Below, in pieces: positions 1 through 6,162 of a DNA stretch of 25,964 nt. The notes beneath the pieces are model-generated. The model ran no database searches. It was not told the origin of the DNA and was given only the letters and a program-made list of their open reading frames with translations. The stretch spans positions 1 to 25,964 of the forward strand of contig DFXW01000035.1 in the NCBI GenBank assembly GCA_002382495.1, read 5' to 3'. Position numbers and translations under genes: made by a program. This DNA is from Flavobacterium sp. UBA4098. GTDB lineage: Bacteria; Bacteroidota; Bacteroidia; Flavobacteriales; Flavobacteriaceae. Numbering within the stretch: the first letter of the stretch is position 1; each line of letters begins with the position of its first letter.

Positions 1-24
1 AGCATCAAAAACGTTTTTGATGCT
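1..24. repeat. Perfect 24-bp palindrome at the end of orfB
   Basis: AGCATCAAAAAC is followed directly by its exact reverse complement, GTTTTTGATGCT. The palindrome lies inside the last visible codons of orfB. Read on the plus strand it is followed by GTTTTTAG. It may be part of a hairpin terminator at the IS edge, blocking transcription into or out of the element, but the sequence beyond base 1 is needed to judge. Confidence 0.6.
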
Positions 25-861
25 GTTTTTAGTTTTATAGGTTTTCATTATCAGTTTGTTTTGTTGATGCATTTGATTTGGCGTTAGCATGTGGTTCGAT
101 AAATGAGGTCTTTTTTCGTTATAAATATGCACAGTTTCTTTTATTATTTGTTTCATAACAGGCATATCTTTATTGTATTTATCAATATAAAATTCTTGCT
201 TTAATATGCCATTTATTCTTTCTGCCACAGCATTTTCATATGGATCAGAGTTTTGAGTCATACTGGGTTGAATTTCATTTTTGTGGAGTATTTTTTGATA
301 TTCATTCGAGCAATATTGTAATCCTCTATCTGAATGATGTATTAATGGCATTTCTTTATTTTTCCTTTGTTTCAAAGCTAATCTCAATGCAACTAAACTG
401 CTTTCTGTGTTTAAGTTATCAGACACGTTATAACCTACTATTTTCTTGGAATAAGCATCTGTTATTAAACTTAAATAACAAGGTTTTTCTCTTTTTCCAA
501 TATAAGTAATGTCCGATACCCAAACCTGTTCTGGCTTGTTTATTTGCAAATCTAGCAACTGATTTTTATACTTTCTAAAGCGATGATGTGAGTTTGTAGT
601 AATATGATAAGAACGTTTTGGCAGTATTAATAAATGATTGGCTCTAAGAATATCGATAAATTTATCTCTTCCTATTTTTAGTGTTTTTAAATCATTACCT
701 AACAAATAATAAAGTTTTTTAGCACCAATTCTAGGCATTAGAGTCCTGATTTCTAAAACCATATTCACTACCAATTGTGCTTTATCTTGCCTTTTAATGC
801 GTCGTTTTATTTTTCGATAATAAACCTGTCTATCTATCCCGAACAAAGTACAGGCAAACAT
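1..861 (-). CDS. IS3-family transposase OrfB, DDE integrase core (3' end outside window)
   Basis: This is the catalytic part of the transposase. The frame is open from 924 down to base 1 with no stop, so the gene is cut by the window edge. The C-terminal region after the RPHLSNHMLTPNQMH motif suggests only a few residues are missing. The integrase triad is visible: first Asp in LITDAYSKKIVGY, second Asp in HHSDRGLQY, and Glu in YENAVAERINGILKQEF, with exactly 35 residues between the second Asp and the Glu. The first ATG (861-859) overlaps the orfA stop as TAATG. The frame could therefore be reached by reinitiation there, or as an OrfAB fusion by -1 slippage at 912-918. No internal stop or frameshift was found, so the visible part is intact. 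Confidence 0.9.
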   Translation of the reverse strand, partial: MFACTLFGIDRQVYYRKIKRRIKRQDKAQLVVNMVLEIRTLMPRIGAKKLYYLLGNDLKTLKIGRDKFIDILRANHLLILPKRSYHITTNSHHRFRKYKNQLLDLQINKPEQVWVSDITYIGKREKPCYLSLITDAYSKKIVGYNVSDNLNTESSLVALRLALKQRKNKEMPLIHHSDRGLQYCSNEYQKILHKNEIQPSMTQNSDPYENAVAERINGILKQEFYIDKYNKDMPVMKQIIKETVHIYNEKRPHLSNHMLTPNQMHQQNKLIMKTYKTKNSIKNVFDA

Positions 862-1295
862 TACTGTTTGTTTTTGTTGTTCTTTAAAGTGGTCGATTGT
901 TCGGGTGATGAGTTTTTTCGTATGTCAATTTGATATTCTTTTTCTGCAATATCAATCATCATATCAAAAATGATGGCTTTCTTATCAGCAACAAAAGCTT
1001 GTTGTTCTAAAAATGTTTTCTGCTTTTCTAGTAGCCTGACCTTTGCTTCTAGTTCCATTATTTTTTGCTCTGGAGATTTTGGCATATTAGATGGTGTTTG
1101 ATTTTCCCAATCAAAGTTACCATATTTTCTTAACCATTGCACAACTGTCTTTCTACATTGAATGCCATATTTCTTTGTAGCCTCTGTTGTTGATAGCTTA
1201 CCGCGTTCTATTTCTTGAACAATTTGTAATTTAAAAGACATAGTGTAGTCTTTTTGTGTGCGCTTTATATAGCGGCTTTCTTCATGTTTTTCCAT
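861..1295 (-). CDS. IS3-family transposase OrfA (DNA-binding)
   Basis: A 144-residue DNA-binding subunit of an IS3-type transposase. Residues about 15-65 form a transposase-type helix-turn-helix (SFKLQIVQEIERG, then TEATKKYGI, then VVQWLRKYG). They are followed at about 75-105 by a heptad-rich helix (IMELEAKVRLLEKQKTFLEQQ), the usual OrfA leucine zipper for multimerisation. In IS3 elements OrfA binds the ends and also represses, while the frameshifted OrfAB product is the transposase. The stop (TAA) overlaps the orfB ATG. Length and domain order are normal for the family, and the gene appears intact. Confidence 0.9.
   Translation of the reverse strand: MEKHEESRYIKRTQKDYTMSFKLQIVQEIERGKLSTTEATKKYGIQCRKTVVQWLRKYGNFDWENQTPSNMPKSPEQKIMELEAKVRLLEKQKTFLEQQAFVADKKAIIFDMMIDIAEKEYQIDIRKNSSPEQSTTLKNNKNKQ
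912..918 (-). other. Programmed -1 frameshift heptamer A AAA AAC
   Basis: On the minus strand the orfA frame reads CGA AAA AAC TCA, giving the slippery heptamer A-AAA-AAC in the correct X-XXY-YYZ phase. A one-base backward slip enters the orfB frame, which is open only downstream of a TGA at 927-925. The heptamer therefore lies just inside the short overlap, where IS3 elements place their frameshift site. Whether a stimulatory structure follows was not established. Confidence 0.75.
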
Positions 1296-1345
1296 AAGGA
1301 TACTTTTTGTGTATCGCTATTTCAGGACAAGACAAGATTTAAAAT

Positions 1346-1379
1346 AAAAAACCCGTTTGATGTACTCAAACGGGTTTTT
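1346..1379 (-). terminator. Intrinsic terminator of the histidine-type leader
   Basis: A perfect 14-bp stem (AAAAACCCGTTTGA with TCAAACGGGTTTTT) closes a 5-nt loop. On the minus strand it is followed by a T tract. It starts 25 nt after the leader-peptide stop codon, the usual place for an attenuator terminator. Its 5' arm can pair instead with a segment inside the leader peptide frame (see the antiterminator entry). The stem is symmetrical enough to stop transcription from both directions. Confidence 0.9.
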
Positions 1380-1421
1380 AAATATGTGACTTACACGCAT
1401 ACCATTAACACATCGCTTGAG
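1365..1421 (-). promoter_or_regulatory. Candidate antiterminator pairing of the his-type attenuator
   Basis: On the minus strand CUCAAGCG (1421-1414, leader codons 15-17) can pair along all 8 bases, one of them G-U, with CGUUUGAG (1372-1365). The latter is the 5' arm and first loop base of the terminator. A ribosome stalled at the His codons would leave CUCAAGCG free. A ribosome that reaches the stop codon would cover it and let the terminator form. This is the logic of a translational attenuator. No 1:2 protective hairpin was identified. Only pairing by eye was used; no folding energy was computed. Confidence 0.6.
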
Positions 1422-1464
1422 AGCAATTTAGTAAATGATGATGGTGTAATTGAATTGATAACAT
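1405..1464 (-). CDS. Putative histidine leader peptide (19 aa, four consecutive His codons)
   Basis: The frame reads MLSIQLHHHHLLNCSQAMC and stops at TAA. The four His codons (CAC CAT CAT CAT, 1446-1435) are consecutive at positions 7-10, as in attenuation leader peptides of histidine operons. It sits between a Bacteroidota-type promoter (-7 box at 1507-1500) and a strong terminator (1379-1346). A possible antiterminator segment starts within codon 15, five codons after the His run. Established knowledge: in his attenuators, ribosome stalling at His codons under histidine shortage favours the antiterminator. Inference: this peptide senses histidyl-tRNA. The regulated genes are not in the window; the insertion sequence follows the terminator by only about 10-15 bp. 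No conventional Shine-Dalgarno is seen, as is common in this phylum. Confidence 0.72.
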   Translation of the reverse strand: MLSIQLHHHHLLNCSQAMC

Positions 1465-1499
1465 AACTTTTTAAATTAAATATTCTTTTAATTCGGTTG

Positions 1500-1531
1500 C
1501 AAATATAAAACAAAATAACATAACAAGCCAA
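1500..1531 (-). promoter_or_regulatory. Promoter of the his-type leader
   Basis: The minus strand carries TATATTTG (1507-1500), an exact match to the Bacteroidota -7 consensus TAnnTTTG. TTG triplets lie upstream at 1531-1529 (21-nt spacing) and 1526-1524 (16-nt spacing) as -33 candidates. The start would fall about 30 nt before the leader ATG. Nothing else in this stretch explains a promoter reading leftward. Confidence 0.6.
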
Positions 1532-1578
1532 TTTATAATTTAACTTATAGTCAACTTGTTGTTAAATTTGAAATAACA

Positions 1579-3186
1579 TTAGGATAGTTGTGGGCCAGCT
1601 ATCACCAAACGTTTTCCTTCTTCAGTATCGGTATATTGTTCAAAATTTTTAATATATCGAGCTGCTAAATCCTTGGCTCTACTTTCCCATTCACCTTTAT
1701 CTACATAAGTGTCTCTCGGATCTAAAATTCCCGCACTCACATTAGGCAATTCAATAGGTATTGTTAGGTTCAAATAAGGAATTGCGTTGGTTTCGACAGC
1801 CTCTATTTCACCACTAATAATAGCATCGATAATGGCTCTGGTATTTTTTAATGAAATTCGTTTACCGGTACCGTTCCAACCTGTATTAACTAAATACGCT
1901 TTGGCTCCATGTTTTTTCATTTTACCAATTAATGTTTTGGAATACATAGTAGGATGCAAGGTTAAAAAAGCTTCACCAAAAGCAGGTGAAAATGAAGGGA
2001 CTGGTTCTGTAATTCCTCGTTCAGTTCCCGCTAGTTTAGAGGTATAACCGCATAAAAAATGATATTGTGCTTGATCTTCATCTAAAATGGAAACCGGAGG
2101 TAATACGCCAAACGCATCGGCAGATAAATAAATAATTTTCTTAGCATGACCTGCTTTTGAGGGCAAAACGATTTTATTGATGTGATAAATTGGATAGGAA
2201 ACTCTAGAATTTTCAGTAATAGAATGATCGTGGTAATTAATTTCACCGTATTCATCTACCATTACATTTTCTAATAAGGCGTCGCGTTTAATCGCTCTCC
2301 AGATATCCGGCTCATTAGTTTCAGACAAGTCAATAACTTTGGCATAACAACCTCCTTCAAAATTAAATACGCCATTATCATCCCAACCGTGTTCGTCATC
2401 GCCTATTAAATATCTTTTAGGGTCGGCAGAAAGTGTGGTTTTTCCAGTACCAGAAAGTCCAAAAAAGATGGCTACATCTCCTTCTTCTCCAACATTTGCA
2501 GAGCAATGCATGGAAGCCATTCCTTTTAATGGAAGATAATAATTCATCATGGCGAACATTCCTTTCTTCATTTCGCCACCATACCAAGTTCCACCGATGA
2601 TTTGAATTTTCTCGGTAAGATTAAAAACAACAAAGTTTTCTGAATTCAATCCTTGTTTTTCCCAATTTGGATTCGTGGTTTTGGAACCATTCATGACAAC
2701 AAAATCAGGTTCGCCAAAGTTCTCTAATTCATAGACTGAAGGACGAATAAACATATTGGTTACAAAATGCGCTTGCCAAGCTACTTCCATAACAAAACGA
2801 ACTTTTAAACGAGTATCTGGATTTGTTCCGCAAAAGGCATCAACCACATAGAGTTTAGGCGAAGTTGATAATTGTTTTAAAACCAACTTTTTCAGATCAT
2901 GCCAAATCATCTGGGTAGTTGGAAAATTCACTTTGTCATCCCAGTAGATCGTATCTTTCGTAACATCATCTTTTACAATGTAGCGATCTTTTGGCGATCG
3001 CCCAGTGAAAACACCGGTTTTAACTGCTACAGCACCCGACTCGGTTACGGCTCCTTTTTCATATCCTTTTCTGCGATTAGACATTTCTGCTTGATACAAC
3101 TCTTCATAGGAAGGATTATATGAAACCTCATGATATCCCGTTATACCTAAACCGTGTAATTCTTGAATGATTTTGATGTTTCTCAT
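1579..3186 (-). CDS. pckA: Phosphoenolpyruvate carboxykinase (ATP)
   Basis: This cytoplasmic enzyme converts oxaloacetate and ATP to phosphoenolpyruvate, CO2 and ADP, the entry to gluconeogenesis. The 535-residue length is normal for the ATP-dependent family. The kinase-1a P-loop GLSGTGKTT is at residues 243-251 (Lys249), followed by the kinase-2 metal-binding motif LIGDDEHGW. The substrate-site region (GGTWYGGEMKKGMF) and the RVSYPIYHI segment are intact. The ATG at 3186 gives a typical N terminus and no better upstream start is seen. It is monocistronic: a 214-bp gap separates it from the metal operon, and the his-type leader begins downstream. A possible -7 box TAATTTTG lies at 3233-3226 without a clear -33 partner, and an 11-base motif shared with the acs upstream region lies at 3344-3354. 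Confidence 0.97.
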   Translation of the reverse strand: MRNIKIIQELHGLGITGYHEVSYNPSYEELYQAEMSNRRKGYEKGAVTESGAVAVKTGVFTGRSPKDRYIVKDDVTKDTIYWDDKVNFPTTQMIWHDLKKLVLKQLSTSPKLYVVDAFCGTNPDTRLKVRFVMEVAWQAHFVTNMFIRPSVYELENFGEPDFVVMNGSKTTNPNWEKQGLNSENFVVFNLTEKIQIIGGTWYGGEMKKGMFAMMNYYLPLKGMASMHCSANVGEEGDVAIFFGLSGTGKTTLSADPKRYLIGDDEHGWDDNGVFNFEGGCYAKVIDLSETNEPDIWRAIKRDALLENVMVDEYGEINYHDHSITENSRVSYPIYHINKIVLPSKAGHAKKIIYLSADAFGVLPPVSILDEDQAQYHFLCGYTSKLAGTERGITEPVPSFSPAFGEAFLTLHPTMYSKTLIGKMKKHGAKAYLVNTGWNGTGKRISLKNTRAIIDAIISGEIEAVETNAIPYLNLTIPIELPNVSAGILDPRDTYVDKGEWESRAKDLAARYIKNFEQYTDTEEGKRLVIAGPQLS

Positions 3187-3225
3187 CTTATTATTGAATT
3201 TTAAAAATAATCAAAGTATTAAATT

Positions 3226-3233
3226 CAAAATTA
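3226..3233 (-). promoter_or_regulatory. Weak promoter candidate (-7 box) for pckA
   Basis: The minus strand reads TAATTTTG, matching TAnnTTTG, about 40 nt before the pckA ATG. No TTG was found at the expected -33 position, so the call is weak. The rest of the very AT-rich 3187-3400 interval holds no gene that I can see. Confidence 0.3.
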
Positions 3234-3290
3234 ATAAAATTAAATTACGAAATCGATATAGTAAATAATAAATTAAAATAATTATTGCTT

Positions 3291-3354
3291 TATTGCGAAT
3301 ACTCCATAATTACATCTAATAAATAACATATATATAAAATAAACGCAATATTTA
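3291..3354. repeat. Inverted TATTGCG / CGCAATA pair upstream of pckA
   Basis: TATTGCG at 3291-3297 and its reverse complement CGCAATA at 3344-3350 lie 53 nt apart, start to start, in the pckA upstream region. The second copy extends to CGCAATATTTA (3344-3354), identical to 14791-14801 upstream of acs. These are candidate operator half-sites; the regulator is unknown. Confidence 0.35.
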
Positions 3355-3400
3355 TTTTTGTTCTATTAATAAAAATAAAGAATCATTGCCATACTAGAAA

Positions 3401-3892
3401 TCACTTTTCTTCGTGATCGCTAGTTTCTTTTTCGATGGTTGTATTACTGAAATCTTTTCTAATTTCTGTATGGCGAATTTCCCCTCCTGAAGTACCTACT
3501 TTTTGAATAACAAAAAGACTTGCAATTCCAATTAGTAAAATGATATAAGATACTAACTTCTCTTTAGCATTTTTCTTGTATTGAAGATAAAAACCTACCA
3601 GTGATAAAACACCAAGAATATCTAATAACAATGCCATTTTTTCAGCCAATTCTTCATGTTCATGAATTATTTTCCAACCAATTCCTGGCATGTCTTCTAC
3701 CAATTCCTCGGCTCCTTCTCCGGTATTCATACTTAAAATTCCAAAAATAGCTCCAATCACAAACAAAACATAGGAAGTGTTAATGATGGATCTGTTTTTA
3801 CTTAATAATCCAGCAATTAAAATCCCGATTGCTAAAATGGTTCCAATAATTGGAAAGTGGTTGACCACCATGTGTAAATGTGCTTCGTTCAT
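3401..3892 (-). CDS. Small polytopic membrane protein, DUF2231-like
   Basis: A 163-residue protein with about four hydrophobic spans (roughly residues 12-30, 38-56, 84-102 and 111-130). It opens with MNEAHLHMVVNHFPIIG, where His5, His7 and His12 precede or enter the first span. The N-H-F-P-I stretch recalls the HFP motif of DUF2231 membrane proteins. More histidines lie in an IIHEHEE stretch between spans and in a polar C-terminal tail (EIRHTEI, then SDHEE). It is the last gene of the metal-export operon, 23 nt after the ferritin-VIT gene. The histidines and context suggest metal or heme binding in the membrane, but this is inference. I cannot name a biochemical function. Confidence 0.6.
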   Translation of the reverse strand: MNEAHLHMVVNHFPIIGTILAIGILIAGLLSKNRSIINTSYVLFVIGAIFGILSMNTGEGAEELVEDMPGIGWKIIHEHEELAEKMALLLDILGVLSLVGFYLQYKKNAKEKLVSYIILLIGIASLFVIQKVGTSGGEIRHTEIRKDFSNTTIEKETSDHEEK

Positions 3893-3915
3893 AATATAAA
3901 ATTTAGTTTAGTTAA

Positions 3916-5034
3916 TTATCCTGCTAATGAAACTCCAATCAATGAGCCTATTCCATACGTTACTGCCGCGGCTGCTAGACCAAAAGCGACTTGTCTAAAA
4001 CCAGAAAATAAAACACTTTTGCCTGTCAATAAAGTAATTGCAGCTCCAATTCCAAAAAGGCCAATTACACTGCTTCCAATACTTAATAAAATGGCATTAT
4101 TTCCATCAAGAAAGATAAAAGGATACAATGGAATGATAGCCCCAATAGAAAATAGTACAAATGAAGCGAAGGCAGCTTCCCAAGCTGAACCACCTAATTC
4201 TTCTTTATCTATTCCTAATTCTTCTGTAATGATCGCGTCAATTGCGGTTTCTGGATTTTCAAAAGCCTTGTCAGCTAATTTTTGCGCGTCAGCAGCGCTC
4301 ATTCCTTTGGCTTGATACAATAAAACCAATTCCTTTTTCTCTTCTTCAGGAGAAGCTTCCAATTCTTCTGTTTCTAATTCTATTTGGCGTTGGTTCAATT
4401 CTCTCGAGCTTTGAACCGAAAGCCATTCTCCTAATGCCATCGAAATGGCACCGGCTAATAATCCTGCAGTTCCTGTTAAGAGAATAGTGTTATTAGAAAC
4501 TGCTGCTCCAGCCACACCCATTACCAAACTCATATTGGAAACCAAACCATCATTGGAACCTAATACAGCGGCACGCAATGCATTTCCGCCAACTGATTTA
4601 TGACGACTTTCAAATTTGGATAACAAACCTCCTGACACATTTAGAGCTTCGTTATTATTTACGGCCTCAATAATATTCAAGTGATTGTGCTCAAAACCCG
4701 TGAGCTTTTCACCTAATTCAATTTTATTTTTAATGGTATTAACCGCAAATTGTTTTTCAATACTTGCTAAACTGCTAATTATAGAACTGTAGCCAAACAA
4801 TTTTCCGACTTTCAATTGGAATTTAGCCTTGGAAGAAGGTAGTGGCATTTGATAGTTTGATTCCAAAGTCATCACTTTTTCCAACATATGTTTAGCATGT
4901 CCTTTTTCAATTTCAGCCAAACTTTGCAATACCCGAGTCAAATTCACATCCGATTGTATGGAAGCAATGCTGTCGTACAAAAAAGCAGTATCTACCTCGA
5001 CTTGCAATTGCTTTTTTAATTTGTTTACATCCAT
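3916..5034 (-). CDS. Ferritin-like / VIT1-CCC1 fusion metal exporter (MbfA-like)
   Basis: A two-domain membrane protein of 372 residues. The N-terminal 130 or so residues form a rubrerythrin-like four-helix domain. Its diiron ligand pattern is complete: Glu13, Glu43-x2-His46, Glu93 and Glu115-x2-His118. From about residue 145 a CCC1/VIT domain begins (NALRAAVLGSNDGLVSNMS), continues through AGAISMALGEWLSVQSSREL and an acidic cytoplasmic helical segment (about 220-270), and ends in hydrophobic spans. The same architecture occurs in MbfA, which exports iron from the cytoplasm of some alphaproteobacteria; the VIT family moves Fe2+ and Mn2+. It follows the RND adaptor gene by 6 nt, so it is cotranscribed with a metal RND pump. 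Inferred role: export of Fe or Mn into the periplasm, with the ferritin-like domain sensing or oxidising the metal. Confidence 0.88.
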   Translation of the reverse strand: MDVNKLKKQLQVEVDTAFLYDSIASIQSDVNLTRVLQSLAEIEKGHAKHMLEKVMTLESNYQMPLPSSKAKFQLKVGKLFGYSSIISSLASIEKQFAVNTIKNKIELGEKLTGFEHNHLNIIEAVNNNEALNVSGGLLSKFESRHKSVGGNALRAAVLGSNDGLVSNMSLVMGVAGAAVSNNTILLTGTAGLLAGAISMALGEWLSVQSSRELNQRQIELETEELEASPEEEKKELVLLYQAKGMSAADAQKLADKAFENPETAIDAIITEELGIDKEELGGSAWEAAFASFVLFSIGAIIPLYPFIFLDGNNAILLSIGSSVIGLFGIGAAITLLTGKSVLFSGFRQVAFGLAAAAVTYGIGSLIGVSLAG

Positions 5035-5040
5035 AATTTT

Positions 5041-6162
5041 CTAATTCACCATTTCGAAAACCCCTTTGGTCAAAATTTTTGAAGAAGCGTTAATAATTGT
5101 ATTGGGAAGAATTTCTACATAATCCTTGTTTTTTGTGCCAATAGCAACCGCTACTTTTTTAAATGAATACTTATTAGTTTTGAGGGTTTCTAATAAAAGT
5201 ACGAAATTTTTATTGTTTTCGGTAATTAATGCGTCAACAGGTACTGCAAGTCCTTTTTGGGTACTCACTTTTATGTTGGCTTCAACAAACATTCCTGTCA
5301 ATAATCGTTGTTTAATTGATTCGTCTAAATGACCGTGAACATTAATTGTTCGCTCATTTCCTTCAATGGATTTTCCAACTAAATGTACTTCTGCAGGAAA
5401 TACCTCTTTGGAGGCCTCAGGCACAGTAAATTGAATAGACTGACCTATTTTTACCTTCAAAATATCTTTTTCAAAAACGGCTAATTCCAAATGCAAATGT
5501 TGGGTATCAACTATTTCTAAAATTACTGCAGATGGTGCAATGTACATACCTACATTAGCATTCATAACTACTATATCTCCTGAAATTGGTGATGAAATGG
5601 TGACTGTTGAAGTTAACTTTCCTTTCTCGACTTGGGTTGGATTAATTTTCAATAAAAGTAATTTTTCTCTTAAACTCTGATACATTCCTTTCGTTTTGCG
5701 ATACTCACTTTCAGCCTTTAAATAGTTTTTTTGCGAACTTATTTTTTCGTCAAATAAGGTTTTTTGACGTTCGTATTCTGATTTTAAATACTTAATTTGC
5801 TCAGCCATTTCAAGATACTCTTTTTGAATATCCAAAAACTCGGTACTTTCCAAAGTAACCAAAGCTTGTCCCTTTTGTACTTTATCACCAACTAATAGTC
5901 GAGTTGATTTGACATAGCCCCCAATAAAAGTAGTCACTTGTGCTCTATTTTGTGGCGGAACATCTATTGTACCCGAAGTCTTTACATTCACATCAAAATC
6001 CTGTTCGGTCGGTTTTTCTATTCGCATTCCAACTGATTTGAACTGCGCATCAGTGATGTGTATTAAACCATCCTCTTGTAGAGTTTGATCTTCCGTTTTA
6101 GTTTCTTTACAGCTGAATGCAATAGTTGCAATTGCTAGTGTATATAGTATTTTCTTGATCAT
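5041..6162 (-). CDS. RND efflux periplasmic adaptor lipoprotein (CzcB/CusB-like)
   Basis: The membrane-fusion protein that links the RND pump to the outer-membrane channel. The 373-residue sequence starts with a lipoprotein signal ending in IAFSC, so Cys18 is the likely lipidated residue. A lipoyl/barrel-sandwich half follows (GGYVKSTRLLVGDKVQKGQALVTLES, about 85-115), then a helical hairpin rich in Lys and Glu (about 115-175), the second lipoyl half (VTISSPISGDIVVMNANVG), a beta-barrel and a membrane-proximal domain. The ATG overlaps the pump's stop codon as ATGA (6162-6159), indicating translational coupling. No His-rich or Met-rich metal-capture extension is seen at the N terminus, so the substrate cannot be read from the adaptor. 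Confidence 0.92.
   Translation of the reverse strand: MIKKILYTLAIATIAFSCKETKTEDQTLQEDGLIHITDAQFKSVGMRIEKPTEQDFDVNVKTSGTIDVPPQNRAQVTTFIGGYVKSTRLLVGDKVQKGQALVTLESTEFLDIQKEYLEMAEQIKYLKSEYERQKTLFDEKISSQKNYLKAESEYRKTKGMYQSLREKLLLLKINPTQVEKGKLTSTVTISSPISGDIVVMNANVGMYIAPSAVILEIVDTQHLHLELAVFEKDILKVKIGQSIQFTVPEASKEVFPAEVHLVGKSIEGNERTINVHGHLDESIKQRLLTGMFVEANIKVSTQKGLAVPVDALITENNKNFVLLLETLKTNKYSFKKVAVAIGTKNKDYVEILPNTIINASSKILTKGVFEMVN

Larger units (their letters stand above)
1..1334 (-). mobile_element. IS3-family insertion sequence, left end outside window
   Basis: Two overlapping transposase frames read leftward: a helix-turn-helix/zipper orfA and a DD(35)E orfB in the -1 frame. This is the IS3-family layout. 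The end upstream of orfA is probably at 1329 or 1334, where the plus strand reads CAGGACA then AGACA; IS3 elements usually end in CA. The transition to unrelated sequence, with an intrinsic terminator starting at 1346, supports a boundary here. The other terminal repeat and any target duplication are beyond position 1, so the exact ends cannot be fixed. The element lies directly downstream of a histidine-type attenuator and is in the same orientation. Confidence 0.85.

Noticed and set aside
240..509. An 89-codon open frame on the plus strand in the IS
   Set aside because: Antisense to the intact DDE orfB, which fully explains this stretch.
3878..4315. A 145-codon open frame on the plus strand
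   Set aside because: Antisense shadow of the ferritin-VIT gene; no promoter or recognisable protein features.
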